Source: DASUPK01 sp963774305 (GTDB lineage Bacteria; Actinomycetota; Thermoleophilia; Solirubrobacterales; 70-9). Taken from it: a stretch of DNA of 64,000 bases. The stretch lies in contig CAVZEM010000009.1 in the NCBI GenBank assembly GCA_963774305.1, positions 286,122 through 350,121 on the forward strand, given 5' to 3'. A model generated the notes under the pieces. It saw only the letters and a program-made list of their open reading frames with translations, made no database searches and was not told the origin of the DNA. Positions 16,173 to 23,180 of this stretch are shown piece after piece. The first letter of the stretch is position 1; every line of letters begins with the position of its first letter. The position numbers and the translations under genes are program-made.

Positions 16173-16574
16173 TCACTGGGCCAGCCGTTTCATTGCGAGT
16201 GCGAGCCGCTGCGCTTCGAGGCCGCCGCCCTCGAAGACGAGGACGATGTTCGATGCCTGGAAGCAGAGCAGTCCGCCCGAGCCGCGGCAGGCTTTGAGCT
16301 GGTCGTCGGCACCGCCGGTATCGCCGAGGACGTAGAGCGTTCCGCTGGCTCCGCTGCGGGCCCCGGCGGGCTCGCCGGGGAGTGGTGGGAGCCTGACCGC
16401 CCAGAGCTCCTCTGCGTTGCCGCCGCTCGGCAGCTGCCGGCCGAGCTCGATCGAGACCCGCTCGGCGTTGATCCGGTCGACGAACTCCGACGCAGTGAAC
16501 ATCTGAGTACTGCCGCAGCCGAGTATGAGCAGGCCGGCCAGGCCGGTCGCGAGCCAGATGAGTCCCCGTCCCAC
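16173..16574 (-). CDS. Putative lipoprotein
   Basis: This 133-residue protein has a lipoprotein signal ending LLILGC (Cys20). The mature part is a small soluble domain with an N-terminal amphipathic segment (FTASEFVDRINAERVSIELG) and two further Cys residues (KACRGSGGLLCF) that could form a disulphide. I do not recognise the family. It is transcribed towards the membrane-protein gene at 14683 and divergently from the small genes after 16604. Confidence 0.7.
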   Translation of the reverse strand: MGRGLIWLATGLAGLLILGCGSTQMFTASEFVDRINAERVSIELGRQLPSGGNAEELWAVRLPPLPGEPAGARSGASGTLYVLGDTGGADDQLKACRGSGGLLCFQASNIVLVFEGGGLEAQRLALAMKRLAQ

Positions 16575-16603
16575 CTTCTGGAGGCTGGCATACTCGACCA
16601 GCG

Positions 16604-16756
16604 ATGTGCATGGAGTCCGTCAACTACGTGAAGACCTCGATCGGCGCCGCCGGTGGGCTCCGGTCCTGGTTGATCGCGCGGACTCCGCTCCGGCCTGCGC
16701 CCCGCCGCGCCGGGCCAGCGGCCGCCATCCCGGCGGCCACGGGCCACCGGCCCTGA
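16604..16756 (+). CDS. Possible 50-residue basic protein
   Basis: An ATG frame gives a 50-residue Arg/Pro/Ala-rich product starting MCMESVNYVKTSIGAAGG. Third positions are GC-rich in the first half as in real genes, but no Shine-Dalgarno site or family resemblance is evident. It lies 4 bp before the small membrane protein gene at 16761 and could be a leader peptide for it, or not a gene at all. Confidence 0.35.
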   Translation: MCMESVNYVKTSIGAAGGLRSWLIARTPLRPAPRRAGPAAAIPAATGHRP

Positions 16757-16760
16757 TCCC

Positions 16761-16919
16761 GTGAGCTTGCTTCCGCCGCTCGCTCACCTCGGGCATTGGT
16801 ACCTGTGGATCCCCTACGTGATCCCGGTCGTCGTCGTGCTGGCGGCGTCGCTGCATGCCTTCCGGCAGCAGCGCCGCGAGGATCGCGAGCGCGACCAGGC
16901 TGAGGAGACGAGCCCCTAG
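16761..16919 (+). CDS. Small single-pass membrane protein
   Basis: This 52-residue protein reads MSLLPPLAHLGHWYLWIPYV, then a hydrophobic Val/Ala stretch, then a charged Arg/Glu/Asp tail. The shape is typical of a one-helix membrane subunit or regulator with a short external His/Trp-containing loop. The family is not recognised. Its last bases overlap the convergent gene ending at 16916 by 4 bp. Confidence 0.6.
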   Translation: MSLLPPLAHLGHWYLWIPYVIPVVVVLAASLHAFRQQRREDRERDQAEETSP

Positions 16920-17140
16920 CGGTCCTGAACGTGCTCAGCCGGTGGCGGAAGGGGAGGATGATGCGCCGGCGGAGTGGAGCCCTGCAGCGCGACGGTCGAC
17001 CCGAGCGTCGCCGCCACGAAGATCCCGGCAGTAGCCGCCTTCATGCGCCGCTCGGTCAACCAGCTCTGATGCTGGGCCTGGAGCCATGACCTCGCTCCGC
17101 TGGCGCCCGCCATGGCGGCCATCGCGCAAGCAGCACACAT
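16916..17140 (-). CDS. Small Cys/His-containing membrane protein downstream of zur
   Basis: This product of about 74 residues begins MCAACAMAAMAG, has one hydrophobic segment at about residues 36-52 and ends with a His/Pro-rich tail (PPAHHPPLPPP). It starts 22 bp after the zur stop on the same strand, so it is probably the last gene of the zinc operon. The CxxC-like start and the His cluster could bind zinc; that is inference from composition and context. ATG 17140 is chosen over an upstream in-frame ATG that lies within zur. Confidence 0.55.
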   Translation of the reverse strand: MCAACAMAAMAGASGARSWLQAQHQSWLTERRMKAATAGIFVAATLGSTVALQGSTPPAHHPPLPPPAEHVQDR

Positions 17141-17162
17141 GGATCCAAGATACTCCGGCGGC

Positions 17163-17603
17163 TTAGTCGGAATCGCGCCCGCAGTTTGCGCACTCACCAC
17201 GAAGGGTCACCTCGTGGCTCGAGACCTTGAAGTCCGGGCGCTTGGCGAGAGCGACGATCGCCCGCTCCAGTTGATCGTCCTCGAAGGCGACTACCCGGCC
17301 GCACTGCTCGCAGACGATGTGATGATGGTGGTGCCCGCTCGGGTCGACGCACTCGTAGCCCGCCGCGTCGCCCCCGAGGTCTACTCGCTGGACCAATCCG
17401 ATCTCCTCGAGCTGCTCGAGCGAGCGATAGACGGTCGCCCGGCCAACGTCGGGGAGACGACGGTCGATATCGAGCGCGGTGATCGCGCAATCCTGCGTGC
17501 CGAGCAGATCGACGACCTTTCGCCTGCCACCCCCGCTGCGGAAGCCGGCCTCGGAGAGGGCCGTGACCGCGCGCTCGCTCCAGCTCCTCTCGGCCGCGCT
17601 CAT
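17163..17603 (-). CDS. zur: Fur-family regulator, likely Zur
   Basis: This 146-residue protein has a Fur-type winged helix in its N-terminal half (ALDIDRRLPDVGRATVYRSL) and the metal-binding region HHHHHIVCEQCG in the centre. A second CANCG pair near the C-terminus completes the structural zinc site. It is encoded inside a zinc ABC importer operon, with its ATG overlapping the permease stop (ATGA), so zinc-responsive repression of this operon is likely. The Fur-type fold itself does not distinguish Zur from Fur or Mur; the naming rests on context. Confidence 0.85.
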   Translation of the reverse strand: MSAAERSWSERAVTALSEAGFRSGGGRRKVVDLLGTQDCAITALDIDRRLPDVGRATVYRSLEQLEEIGLVQRVDLGGDAAGYECVDPSGHHHHHIVCEQCGRVVAFEDDQLERAIVALAKRPDFKVSSHEVTLRGECANCGRDSD

Positions 17604-18451
17604 CCGGACGCTCCCGCCGTGACGGCCGTTCGCTGACCGAGTGAGTGGAGGCCGGCGCCCCCGATTGCGACCAGGTAGCCGGCGACGATCGTGCCCGCGA
17701 TCGCCGCGCCCGCGGCGAACCCGGCGTAGTAGGAGAGATAGAGGCCGACCACCCCTGCGCAGATCCCGAGCCCGGTGGCGACGGCCATCATCGAACCGAT
17801 GCGATGGGTGATGACGCGGGCGGTCGCCGCGGGGCCGACCAGCGCCGCGACGGCGAGCAGTGTGCCCAGGCCCTGCGCCGCGACCAGGACGGCCGCTGCG
17901 AGCAGGATGAGGACGGCGATGTCCGCGACGGTCGGCGAGGCGCCGAGCGCTCCCGCCGTGGTTCGGTCGAACGCCACCGCGAGCAGACGCCAGTGAAGCG
18001 CGATCAGGCTGATCACGACTCCTGCCGCGAGGATTGCGGCGATCCTCAAGTCCGAGTCGGATGGCGCGAGGATGTCCCCGAAGAGCAGGCTCTGGATTCC
18101 CGGTGGCGAGTCGGCCGAGAGTGCCAGCAGCGCGCCGAGGCCGAAGAACCCCGTGACGACGACGGCGACCGCCGTGTCGCGGCCGATGCCGGGCACGCGG
18201 CCGACCAGCGCGATCGCCACGGCGGCGACGGCGATCCCCGGGATCCCGCCGACCAGGATCGGCACGCCCGCCAGGGCGGCGACCACGAGCCCGGGGAAGA
18301 GTGCGTGGGAGAGCGATTCGGCCGCGTACGAGACGCCGTAGAAGATCACCCAACAGCCGAGAGCCCCGCCGGCGAGCGAGATCAGGCCGACCTCGAGCAG
18401 CGCCCTGCGGATGAACTCCTGGCCCAGCGGATCCGTGACGAAGTCGATCAT
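17600..18451 (-). CDS. znuB: Zinc ABC transporter permease
   Basis: This 283-residue ABC-3 family permease has about eight hydrophobic segments. Family patterns include GVSYAAESLSHALFPGLV and, late, VGPAATARVITHR. It probably pairs with the permease half of the fused protein encoded at 19184-20926 to form the channel. Start and stop overlap its neighbours (TGATG at the ATPase stop, ATGA at zur), so the operon is translationally coupled throughout. Confidence 0.9.
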   Translation of the reverse strand: MIDFVTDPLGQEFIRRALLEVGLISLAGGALGCWVIFYGVSYAAESLSHALFPGLVVAALAGVPILVGGIPGIAVAAVAIALVGRVPGIGRDTAVAVVVTGFFGLGALLALSADSPPGIQSLLFGDILAPSDSDLRIAAILAAGVVISLIALHWRLLAVAFDRTTAGALGASPTVADIAVLILLAAAVLVAAQGLGTLLAVAALVGPAATARVITHRIGSMMAVATGLGICAGVVGLYLSYYAGFAAGAAIAGTIVAGYLVAIGGAGLHSLGQRTAVTAGASG

Positions 18452-19191
18452 CAGTGGTGGTGGGCGGGGAGCACCCCGACGCGGTCGCTTCCCGGGATCT
18501 CGACGATCGCCCCGGCATAGGTCTCCTCGAGGACGCGCCGGTCCAGGACGTCGTCCGGCGCGCCGAAGGCGATCTGCCGCCTATTGAGGCAGAGGACCGC
18601 GTCCCAGCGCCGCGCCTGCGCCAGGTCGTGGGTCGCGATCACGATCCCTCGGCCCTCGGCGGCGAGCTCCGCGATCAGGGACTCGAGTCCGCTCGCCGCC
18701 GGGACGTCCAGGCCCGAGAACGGCTCGTCGAGCAGCAGCAGCTGCGCGTCCTGGACCAGGCCGCGCGCGATCAGCACCCGCTGGCGCTGGCCGCCGGACA
18801 GATCGCCGAAGGTGTCGTGCGCGCGCTCGGCGACGCCGACCCTCTGCAGCGCCGCATGCGCGGCCTCGCGATCCGCATGGCCGGGCCGCCGCCACCAGGG
18901 GAGGCGGGGGAGGGCGCCCATCAGCGCCACCTCGAAGGCGGAGACGGGAAAGTCGAGCCGCGATCGCTCGGTCTGAGGAACCGTCGCCGCGCGGCCCCGC
19001 ACCTCGACCGTCCCTCGCATCGGCCGCAGCTCACCGAGCAGGACGCGAAGCAGCGTGGTCTTGCCGCCGCCGTTCGGGCCGAGCAGTGCGACCCGCCGGC
19101 CGGCATCGACCTCGAACGTGATCCCTTCGATGGCGGGCGCACGGCCATAGCCCGCGGTGAGGTCGTGCGTTCTGGCCAGCGTCTCAGCCAA
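18451..19191 (-). CDS. znuC: Zinc ABC transporter ATP-binding protein
   Basis: This 246-residue ATPase has Walker A GPNGGGKTT, signature LSGGQRQRV, Walker B LLLLDEPFSGLD and switch His in IATHDLAQ. The C-terminus ends in a short His cluster (PAHHH), seen in some zinc or nickel transporters. It overlaps the upstream fusion gene by 8 bp and the downstream permease gene by 1 bp. The metal is inferred from the ABC-3 partners, the binding protein and the adjacent Zur. Confidence 0.92.
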   Translation of the reverse strand: MAETLARTHDLTAGYGRAPAIEGITFEVDAGRRVALLGPNGGGKTTLLRVLLGELRPMRGTVEVRGRAATVPQTERSRLDFPVSAFEVALMGALPRLPWWRRPGHADREAAHAALQRVGVAERAHDTFGDLSGGQRQRVLIARGLVQDAQLLLLDEPFSGLDVPAASGLESLIAELAAEGRGIVIATHDLAQARRWDAVLCLNRRQIAFGAPDDVLDRRVLEETYAGAIVEIPGSDRVGVLPAHHH

Positions 19192-20926
19192 TACCGCTCA
19201 CCTCGCAGCCCCCCTGGCCTCCGGTGAAACCCTTGACCATCTGATCCGCGTTCGCCTGCTCCATGTGGAGATAGGTGTTGCCCGTGGAATCGGCTGGGCC
19301 GAGGGTGTCCCCGTAGAGGGTGTAGCTCGCGCTGGCGCCGGTCTGCGAGGCGATCGTCTCTGTCAGCTTCGAGCTCAGCGAGCTCTCGGGGAAGATCGCC
19401 TTCACGCCCTCCCTCTTGACCAGGTCCGCCAGGTCGGCGAGGTCCTGCGCGTTCGGCTGCGCCTGGGTGGTTTGCGAGGGGATCACCGCCCCGACGACCC
19501 TGATCCCGTAGCGATCGGCGAAGTAGCCGAAGGCATCGTGGTCGGTGACCAGCTTGCGATCGGTTTCCGGCACCCTGTTCATGCAGCCTGCGATCCCTGC
19601 GTCGAGGCGCTTGAGCTTCGCCTGATAGGCGGCGGCATTGGATTGGAAGGTCGCCTTGTCTCGAGGATCGATCGCTGTGAGCTGCGCCGCGATCTGGCTC
19701 ACTGCCCCCTCCGCGTTTCTCGGGTCATGCCACCAGTGCGGGTCGTACCGGGAGGCCTCGGGGCCGCTCGACTCACCGGGCAGCTTCAGCGGCAAGGTGG
19801 CGCCGAGGTCGACGACCTTTGCGTTACTGCCGCTGTCGTCGACGACCTTGCCCATCCACGCGTCGAGGTTGTCGCCGTTGGTGAAGACGATCTTCGCGTC
19901 GGCCGTCGTCGTGACGTCGTCAGGCCGCGGCTCGTAGTCGTGCGGATCGGTGTTGGGAGCGAGGATCTGGTGCACATCGACGGCGTTACCGCCGACCTCG
20001 CGGGCGAAGTCGCCGATCTGCGTCGTGGTCGCAATCACCGAGACCTTGCCCGAGTCCGATCCCGAGCCCCCACAGCCGGCCACGAGCAGGGCGGCCGCGA
20101 GGGCCCCGGCTGCCGCCAGGCCACGACCGCGTGGGCCGACGGCGCGCGCGGCGGCCGCCAGGCCGAAGACCGCGCCGCTGAGCGTCGCGATGGTCGCGCC
20201 GGGGGGAGCGTTGGTCTTGACGGAGAGCCAGAGCCCAGCCGTGCCCTCGGCGGCGGCGAGCAGCACCGTCGCGATCTGCCAGTTCGCCATCCGGTTCGCG
20301 AACAGCCGAACGGTCGCCGCGGGCGCCACGAACAGCGCGGCCACCAGCAACGCGCCGATCACGCTCAGCGCGGCGGTCGTGGCAAGGGCGATCAGGCCGA
20401 GCAGGACGACGTCGAGCCAGGCCTCCCCGGAGGTTGGACCGCCCACCTCGTCGAAGCCGGTCGCGAGCCAGCGACGGCCGAACATGAGGTTGCCGGCAAG
20501 GATCGCCGCGGCGGCGACGATTGCGAGCCGGATGTCCGCGCCGTCGACCAGAAGCAGGCTGCCGAAGAGCAGCTGCTCGACGTTCGATCCCGAGTGGTAG
20601 ACGTCGCTCGCCAGGATCACGCCGCCAGCGAGGCAGCCGACCAGAACGAGCGCGGTGAGGCTGTCATACGCGGTCCCGCGCCGGCGGGCCAGCCCCCAGA
20701 CGGAAGCGGTGAAGGCGACCGCCACCCCGAACGCCCCAAGCGGCGCGGAGAAGCCGATCCCGTCAGCCAGGACCAGCCCTGGAAAGGTCGCCGTTCCAAC
20801 CGCGTGCGAGAAGAAGGCCAAACCGCGCAGCACGATCCAGGTGCCCAGGACACCTGCACCGACGCTGAGGGCGAGCACCTCGATGAGACCCCTCTGGACG
20901 AAGGGCAACTGGAACGGCTCGAACAC
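19184..20926 (-). CDS. Zinc ABC permease fused in frame to ZnuA-like binding lipoprotein
   Basis: This 580-residue protein joins two normally separate subunits. Residues about 1-280 are an ABC-3 permease (AFFSHAVGTATFPGLVLADG; VAPAATVRLFANRM). Residues about 281-300 look exactly like a lipoprotein signal, with basic residues, an Ala/Leu core and a lipobox LLVAGC. Residues about 301-580 are a ZnuA/TroA-type binding domain (NTDPHDYEPRPDD; YDPHWWHDP, the His ligand region; TDHDAFGYFADRYG). No ATG, GTG or TTG precedes the signal in frame, so separate translation is unlikely. Cleavage at the internal lipobox could release a free lipoprotein. The start is GTG 20926, inside the loop of a perfect inverted repeat. 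Confidence 0.85.
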   Translation of the reverse strand: MFEPFQLPFVQRGLIEVLALSVGAGVLGTWIVLRGLAFFSHAVGTATFPGLVLADGIGFSAPLGAFGVAVAFTASVWGLARRRGTAYDSLTALVLVGCLAGGVILASDVYHSGSNVEQLLFGSLLLVDGADIRLAIVAAAAILAGNLMFGRRWLATGFDEVGGPTSGEAWLDVVLLGLIALATTAALSVIGALLVAALFVAPAATVRLFANRMANWQIATVLLAAAEGTAGLWLSVKTNAPPGATIATLSGAVFGLAAAARAVGPRGRGLAAAGALAAALLVAGCGGSGSDSGKVSVIATTTQIGDFAREVGGNAVDVHQILAPNTDPHDYEPRPDDVTTTADAKIVFTNGDNLDAWMGKVVDDSGSNAKVVDLGATLPLKLPGESSGPEASRYDPHWWHDPRNAEGAVSQIAAQLTAIDPRDKATFQSNAAAYQAKLKRLDAGIAGCMNRVPETDRKLVTDHDAFGYFADRYGIRVVGAVIPSQTTQAQPNAQDLADLADLVKREGVKAIFPESSLSSKLTETIASQTGASASYTLYGDTLGPADSTGNTYLHMEQANADQMVKGFTGGQGGCEVSGIG

Positions 20927-20950
20927 TCGCTATGTCTTTCGAGCCGTTCC
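20911..20950. promoter_or_regulatory. Perfect 13-bp inverted repeat around the zinc fusion gene start
   Basis: GGAACGGCTCGAA (20911-20923) and TTCGAGCCGTTCC (20938-20950) pair perfectly across a 14-base loop. On the coding strand the GTG start of the fusion gene is at the end of the loop, and the second arm encodes its first codons. The repeat also begins 8 bp after the stop of the preceding small gene, so it could be that gene's terminator, a translational switch hiding the start region, or a repressor site. Confidence 0.7.
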
Positions 20951-20958
20951 CATGAGCG

Positions 20959-21162
20959 CTACTCGACGGGTGCGTCCAGAGCGTCCCAGTCCTCCTTGCT
21001 GGCGAACTTCGTCAGCTTGGTGCCGTTGTTGACGGCGCGGAACGCGTAGCGCACGTTGACCTTGCCGTCCTTGCCCGGACGCTCATAGGTCGTCTTCTTG
21101 ACCTCGGACTCCGGGATCTGGACCTTTTCTCTGAGCTTGACGTCGTAGAACTCGATTGCCAT
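20959..21162 (-). CDS. Small conserved-looking hypothetical protein
   Basis: This 67-residue, highly charged soluble protein starts MAIEFYDVKLREKVQIPES and contains a Lys/Arg/Tyr-rich centre and a late TKLTKFASKEDWDAL. ATG 21162 is preceded by AAGAGAGGAAT, a good ribosome site. The composition and codon use look like a real, possibly well-expressed gene, and an alpha/beta single domain is likely. I do not know a function. It lies directly upstream of the zinc operon and may share its promoter. Confidence 0.7.
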   Translation of the reverse strand: MAIEFYDVKLREKVQIPESEVKKTTYERPGKDGKVNVRYAFRAVNNGTKLTKFASKEDWDALDAPVE

Positions 21163-21487
21163 TTGGGATTCCTCTCTTCGTCCGCACACTGGGCACGGGG
21201 TAGTGATGATAATGAGATTCGGTCTTATTTGCAGCCACAGGCGGTCAAAGCATGGCTGCGCCGTCGGACGCGCCTGCGTGCGTGACGCCTGAGGGCCCGT
21301 TCAGGCGGCCAAATGGGTCTTCGCGGCCGCCTTTGCGGCGCGAGGCAGGCTGACCGTGCGGGGGCCGACGAGGCTGCCGCCGATCCGATCGAAGACGCGG
21401 GCACGCATGACCACACCGGCCGTGCGCGTGCCGGCTCTGGCGCCGAGCTAGACGAGCCGCGAGCGCTCGATCCCGGCCATCCGGCGC
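21163..21487. promoter_or_regulatory. 325-bp gap with AT-rich promoter-like stretch
   Basis: The stretch around 21201-21231 (TGATGATAATGAGATTC ... TCTTATTTG) is strongly AT-rich for this genome and lies 40-70 bp upstream of the small gene at 21162. TGATAATGA resembles half of a Fur-type box, which would suit control of the zinc operon, but the dyad partner is poor. The rest of the gap holds only a possible 35-codon frame (21301-21408, minus strand). Confidence 0.35.
21301..21408 (-). CDS. Possible 35-residue basic peptide
   Basis: An ATG frame on the minus strand encodes MRARVFDRIGGSLVGPRTVS followed by an Ala/Lys-rich end and a TGA at 21301-21303. Third codon positions are almost all G or C, as in real genes here. 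No clear ribosome site is seen. A small basic protein is possible; chance in GC-rich DNA is equally possible. Confidence 0.3.
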   Translation of the reverse strand: MRARVFDRIGGSLVGPRTVSLPRAAKAAAKTHLAA

Positions 21488-21934
21488 ATGTGGCGCGGCG
21501 TGATCCTCCAGAGCTACCTGAGGGTCCTCCAGGGCCACCCACCCGCTGGCGAGATGATGAGCGAGGTCCTGACCGAAGACTTCGAGACCGGCTTCATCGG
21601 CGGCCAGGTCTGGACGGGCCTCGACGGCCTCCGGGACTTTCTCGGCCAGCGCGACGGCTTCTTCGATGAGAGGCACACCATCGACGAGCTGCTCGAGCGG
21701 GGAGAGTCAGACGGCGACATCGAGGCGCACACGAAGCTCCACTTCTTCCTGCGCAGCTGGGAGGCGCCGTCGCCGGTGAGCGAGGAGTACACCGGCAGCT
21801 GCTTCCACACCTGGTGCGTCCGCGAGGTCGACGGCGAGTGGCGCGTTGCCGGTCAGATGGTCGAGCGCTTCGACGATCTCAACGACAACTCGAAGCAGCT
21901 GTTCGCGACCCCGGACGAGGGACTGAACCGCTGA
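21488..21934 (+). CDS. SnoaL/NTF2-like protein
   Basis: This protein of about 148 residues has the pattern of the SnoaL-like cone fold: an N-terminal helix (LQSYLRVLQG), an acidic segment (SEVLTEDFETGFIGG) and late beta strands (SCFHTWCVREVDGEWRVAG). NTF2-like proteins range from small-molecule isomerases and hydrolases to ligand binders, and no catalytic residues can be assigned here. ATG 21488 is the likely start; ATG 21555 would remove the first helix. It is convergent with sufD, 4 bp apart. Confidence 0.65.
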   Translation: MWRGVILQSYLRVLQGHPPAGEMMSEVLTEDFETGFIGGQVWTGLDGLRDFLGQRDGFFDERHTIDELLERGESDGDIEAHTKLHFFLRSWEAPSPVSEEYTGSCFHTWCVREVDGEWRVAGQMVERFDDLNDNSKQLFATPDEGLNR

Positions 21935-21938
21935 GGGG

Positions 21939-23180
21939 CTAGACGGGCTGGACCTGGCGCTCGCCGAGGATCTCGCCGAGGCGGCGCTCCAGCGCCACCG
22001 AGACGGCGGCGCGCACCGGGCCTGGCTCGAGACGTTCGACCAGGGCCTCGAGGAAGCCCTCGATGATCAGGCGCTTCGCCTCCTCCGCGGAGAGTCCGTG
22101 GGAGCGGAGGTAATGGAGCTGCTCGGCGTCGATCTGCGCGACGGCCGCCGCGTGCGTGCAGCGGACGTCGTTGGCCTCGATCTCGAGGCCGGGGATCGCG
22201 TCGGCGTGGGCCGACTTCGAGAGCAGCAGGTTGCGGCTCTCCTGGAAGGCGTCGGTCTGCTGTGCGCCCGGGTCGACACGGATCATCCCGCGCCAGACCG
22301 CGGTTGCCGACTCCTCGAGGACGCCCCGGAACGCGAGGTCCGAGGTGGTGTTCTCCGCGGCGTGTTCCTGGGTCGTGTCGAAGTCGAGGTGCTGAGTGCC
22401 GTTGCCGGCGTACGCCCCCGTCACGCGAGCGCTCGAGCCCTGGCCTGCGAGTCTCGTCTCCATCCGGACCTTGCCGCGCGCGGAGCCGAAGCCGAGGGCC
22501 ACCCAGTCGAGGTTGGCGTCTCGCTCCACCTCGGCCCGCTGCGTGCCGAACACCCAGCTGCGCTCGCTCAACCCCTGGGCGGTGACATAGCGGAGGTTCG
22601 CACCGGGCCCGACCCAGACCTCGGTGACCGTGTTGAAGAGCGAATCCGGGTTCGAGTCGGTCGAGAGCCACTGCTCCCAGACCTCCGCCTGGGCGCCCTC
22701 CTCGAGCACGATCAGGGTCCGGAAGGAGAGAGCCGCGGCGTCGGCGTCCTGCACGGCCGAGATCAGCGCGGGTGCCTCGAGCCGCTTCCCACGGGGCACG
22801 TAGACCAGAGCTCCGCCGCTCCACGAGCCGTCGTTGCGTGCGACGAACGGGTCGTCAGCAGGCGCCAGCGAGCCGAGCATCTCGCGCAGATGGGGGAAGC
22901 GCTCGAGCGACGCGTCGAGCGACGCGACCAGCGGCTCGTGCGGCCGCCCATCCCCGTCGACCTCGACGGAGCCGCCCTCGAGGACGCTCCCGTCCACCTG
23001 GACCACCAGGTGATCGGAGTCCTCGGGCGGGTTGAGGACCCCGTCAGCCCGGGAGCGGGCCTCGGGGTCGCCCTCGGGCGCCGGCGAGTACGCGTCGAGA
23101 TCGAGCCCGGAGAGGTCCGTGAACTCCCAGCCGCGCGTTTTCTGCGTCGGCAGCGGCGGGGCCGCGCCGGCGTCAGCCAA
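21939..23180 (-). CDS. sufD: Fe-S cluster assembly protein SufD
   Basis: This 413-residue SufBD-family protein is the partner of SufB and SufC in the scaffold complex. The C-terminal core shows the family sequence FQESRNLLLSKSAHADAIPG and the C-terminal helix region with GLSAEEAKRLIIEGFLE. It overlaps sufB by 8 bp. The N-terminal third is poorly conserved, as usual for SufD. Confidence 0.92.
   Translation of the reverse strand: MADAGAAPPLPTQKTRGWEFTDLSGLDLDAYSPAPEGDPEARSRADGVLNPPEDSDHLVVQVDGSVLEGGSVEVDGDGRPHEPLVASLDASLERFPHLREMLGSLAPADDPFVARNDGSWSGGALVYVPRGKRLEAPALISAVQDADAAALSFRTLIVLEEGAQAEVWEQWLSTDSNPDSLFNTVTEVWVGPGANLRYVTAQGLSERSWVFGTQRAEVERDANLDWVALGFGSARGKVRMETRLAGQGSSARVTGAYAGNGTQHLDFDTTQEHAAENTTSDLAFRGVLEESATAVWRGMIRVDPGAQQTDAFQESRNLLLSKSAHADAIPGLEIEANDVRCTHAAAVAQIDAEQLHYLRSHGLSAEEAKRLIIEGFLEALVERLEPGPVRAAVSVALERRLGEILGERQVQPV

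Noticed and set aside
19157..21049. Long plus-strand open frame (630 codons) opposite the zinc operon
   Set aside because: It is antisense to clear ZnuC, permease and ZnuA sequence, and the translation is low-complexity Arg/Ala/Asp without domains.
21225..21542. 105-codon minus-strand frame in the gap before the SnoaL-like gene
   Set aside because: Its translation is Ser/Ala/Arg/Pro-rich without structure and partly overlaps the SnoaL-like gene. Only a smaller frame in the region has gene-like codon use.
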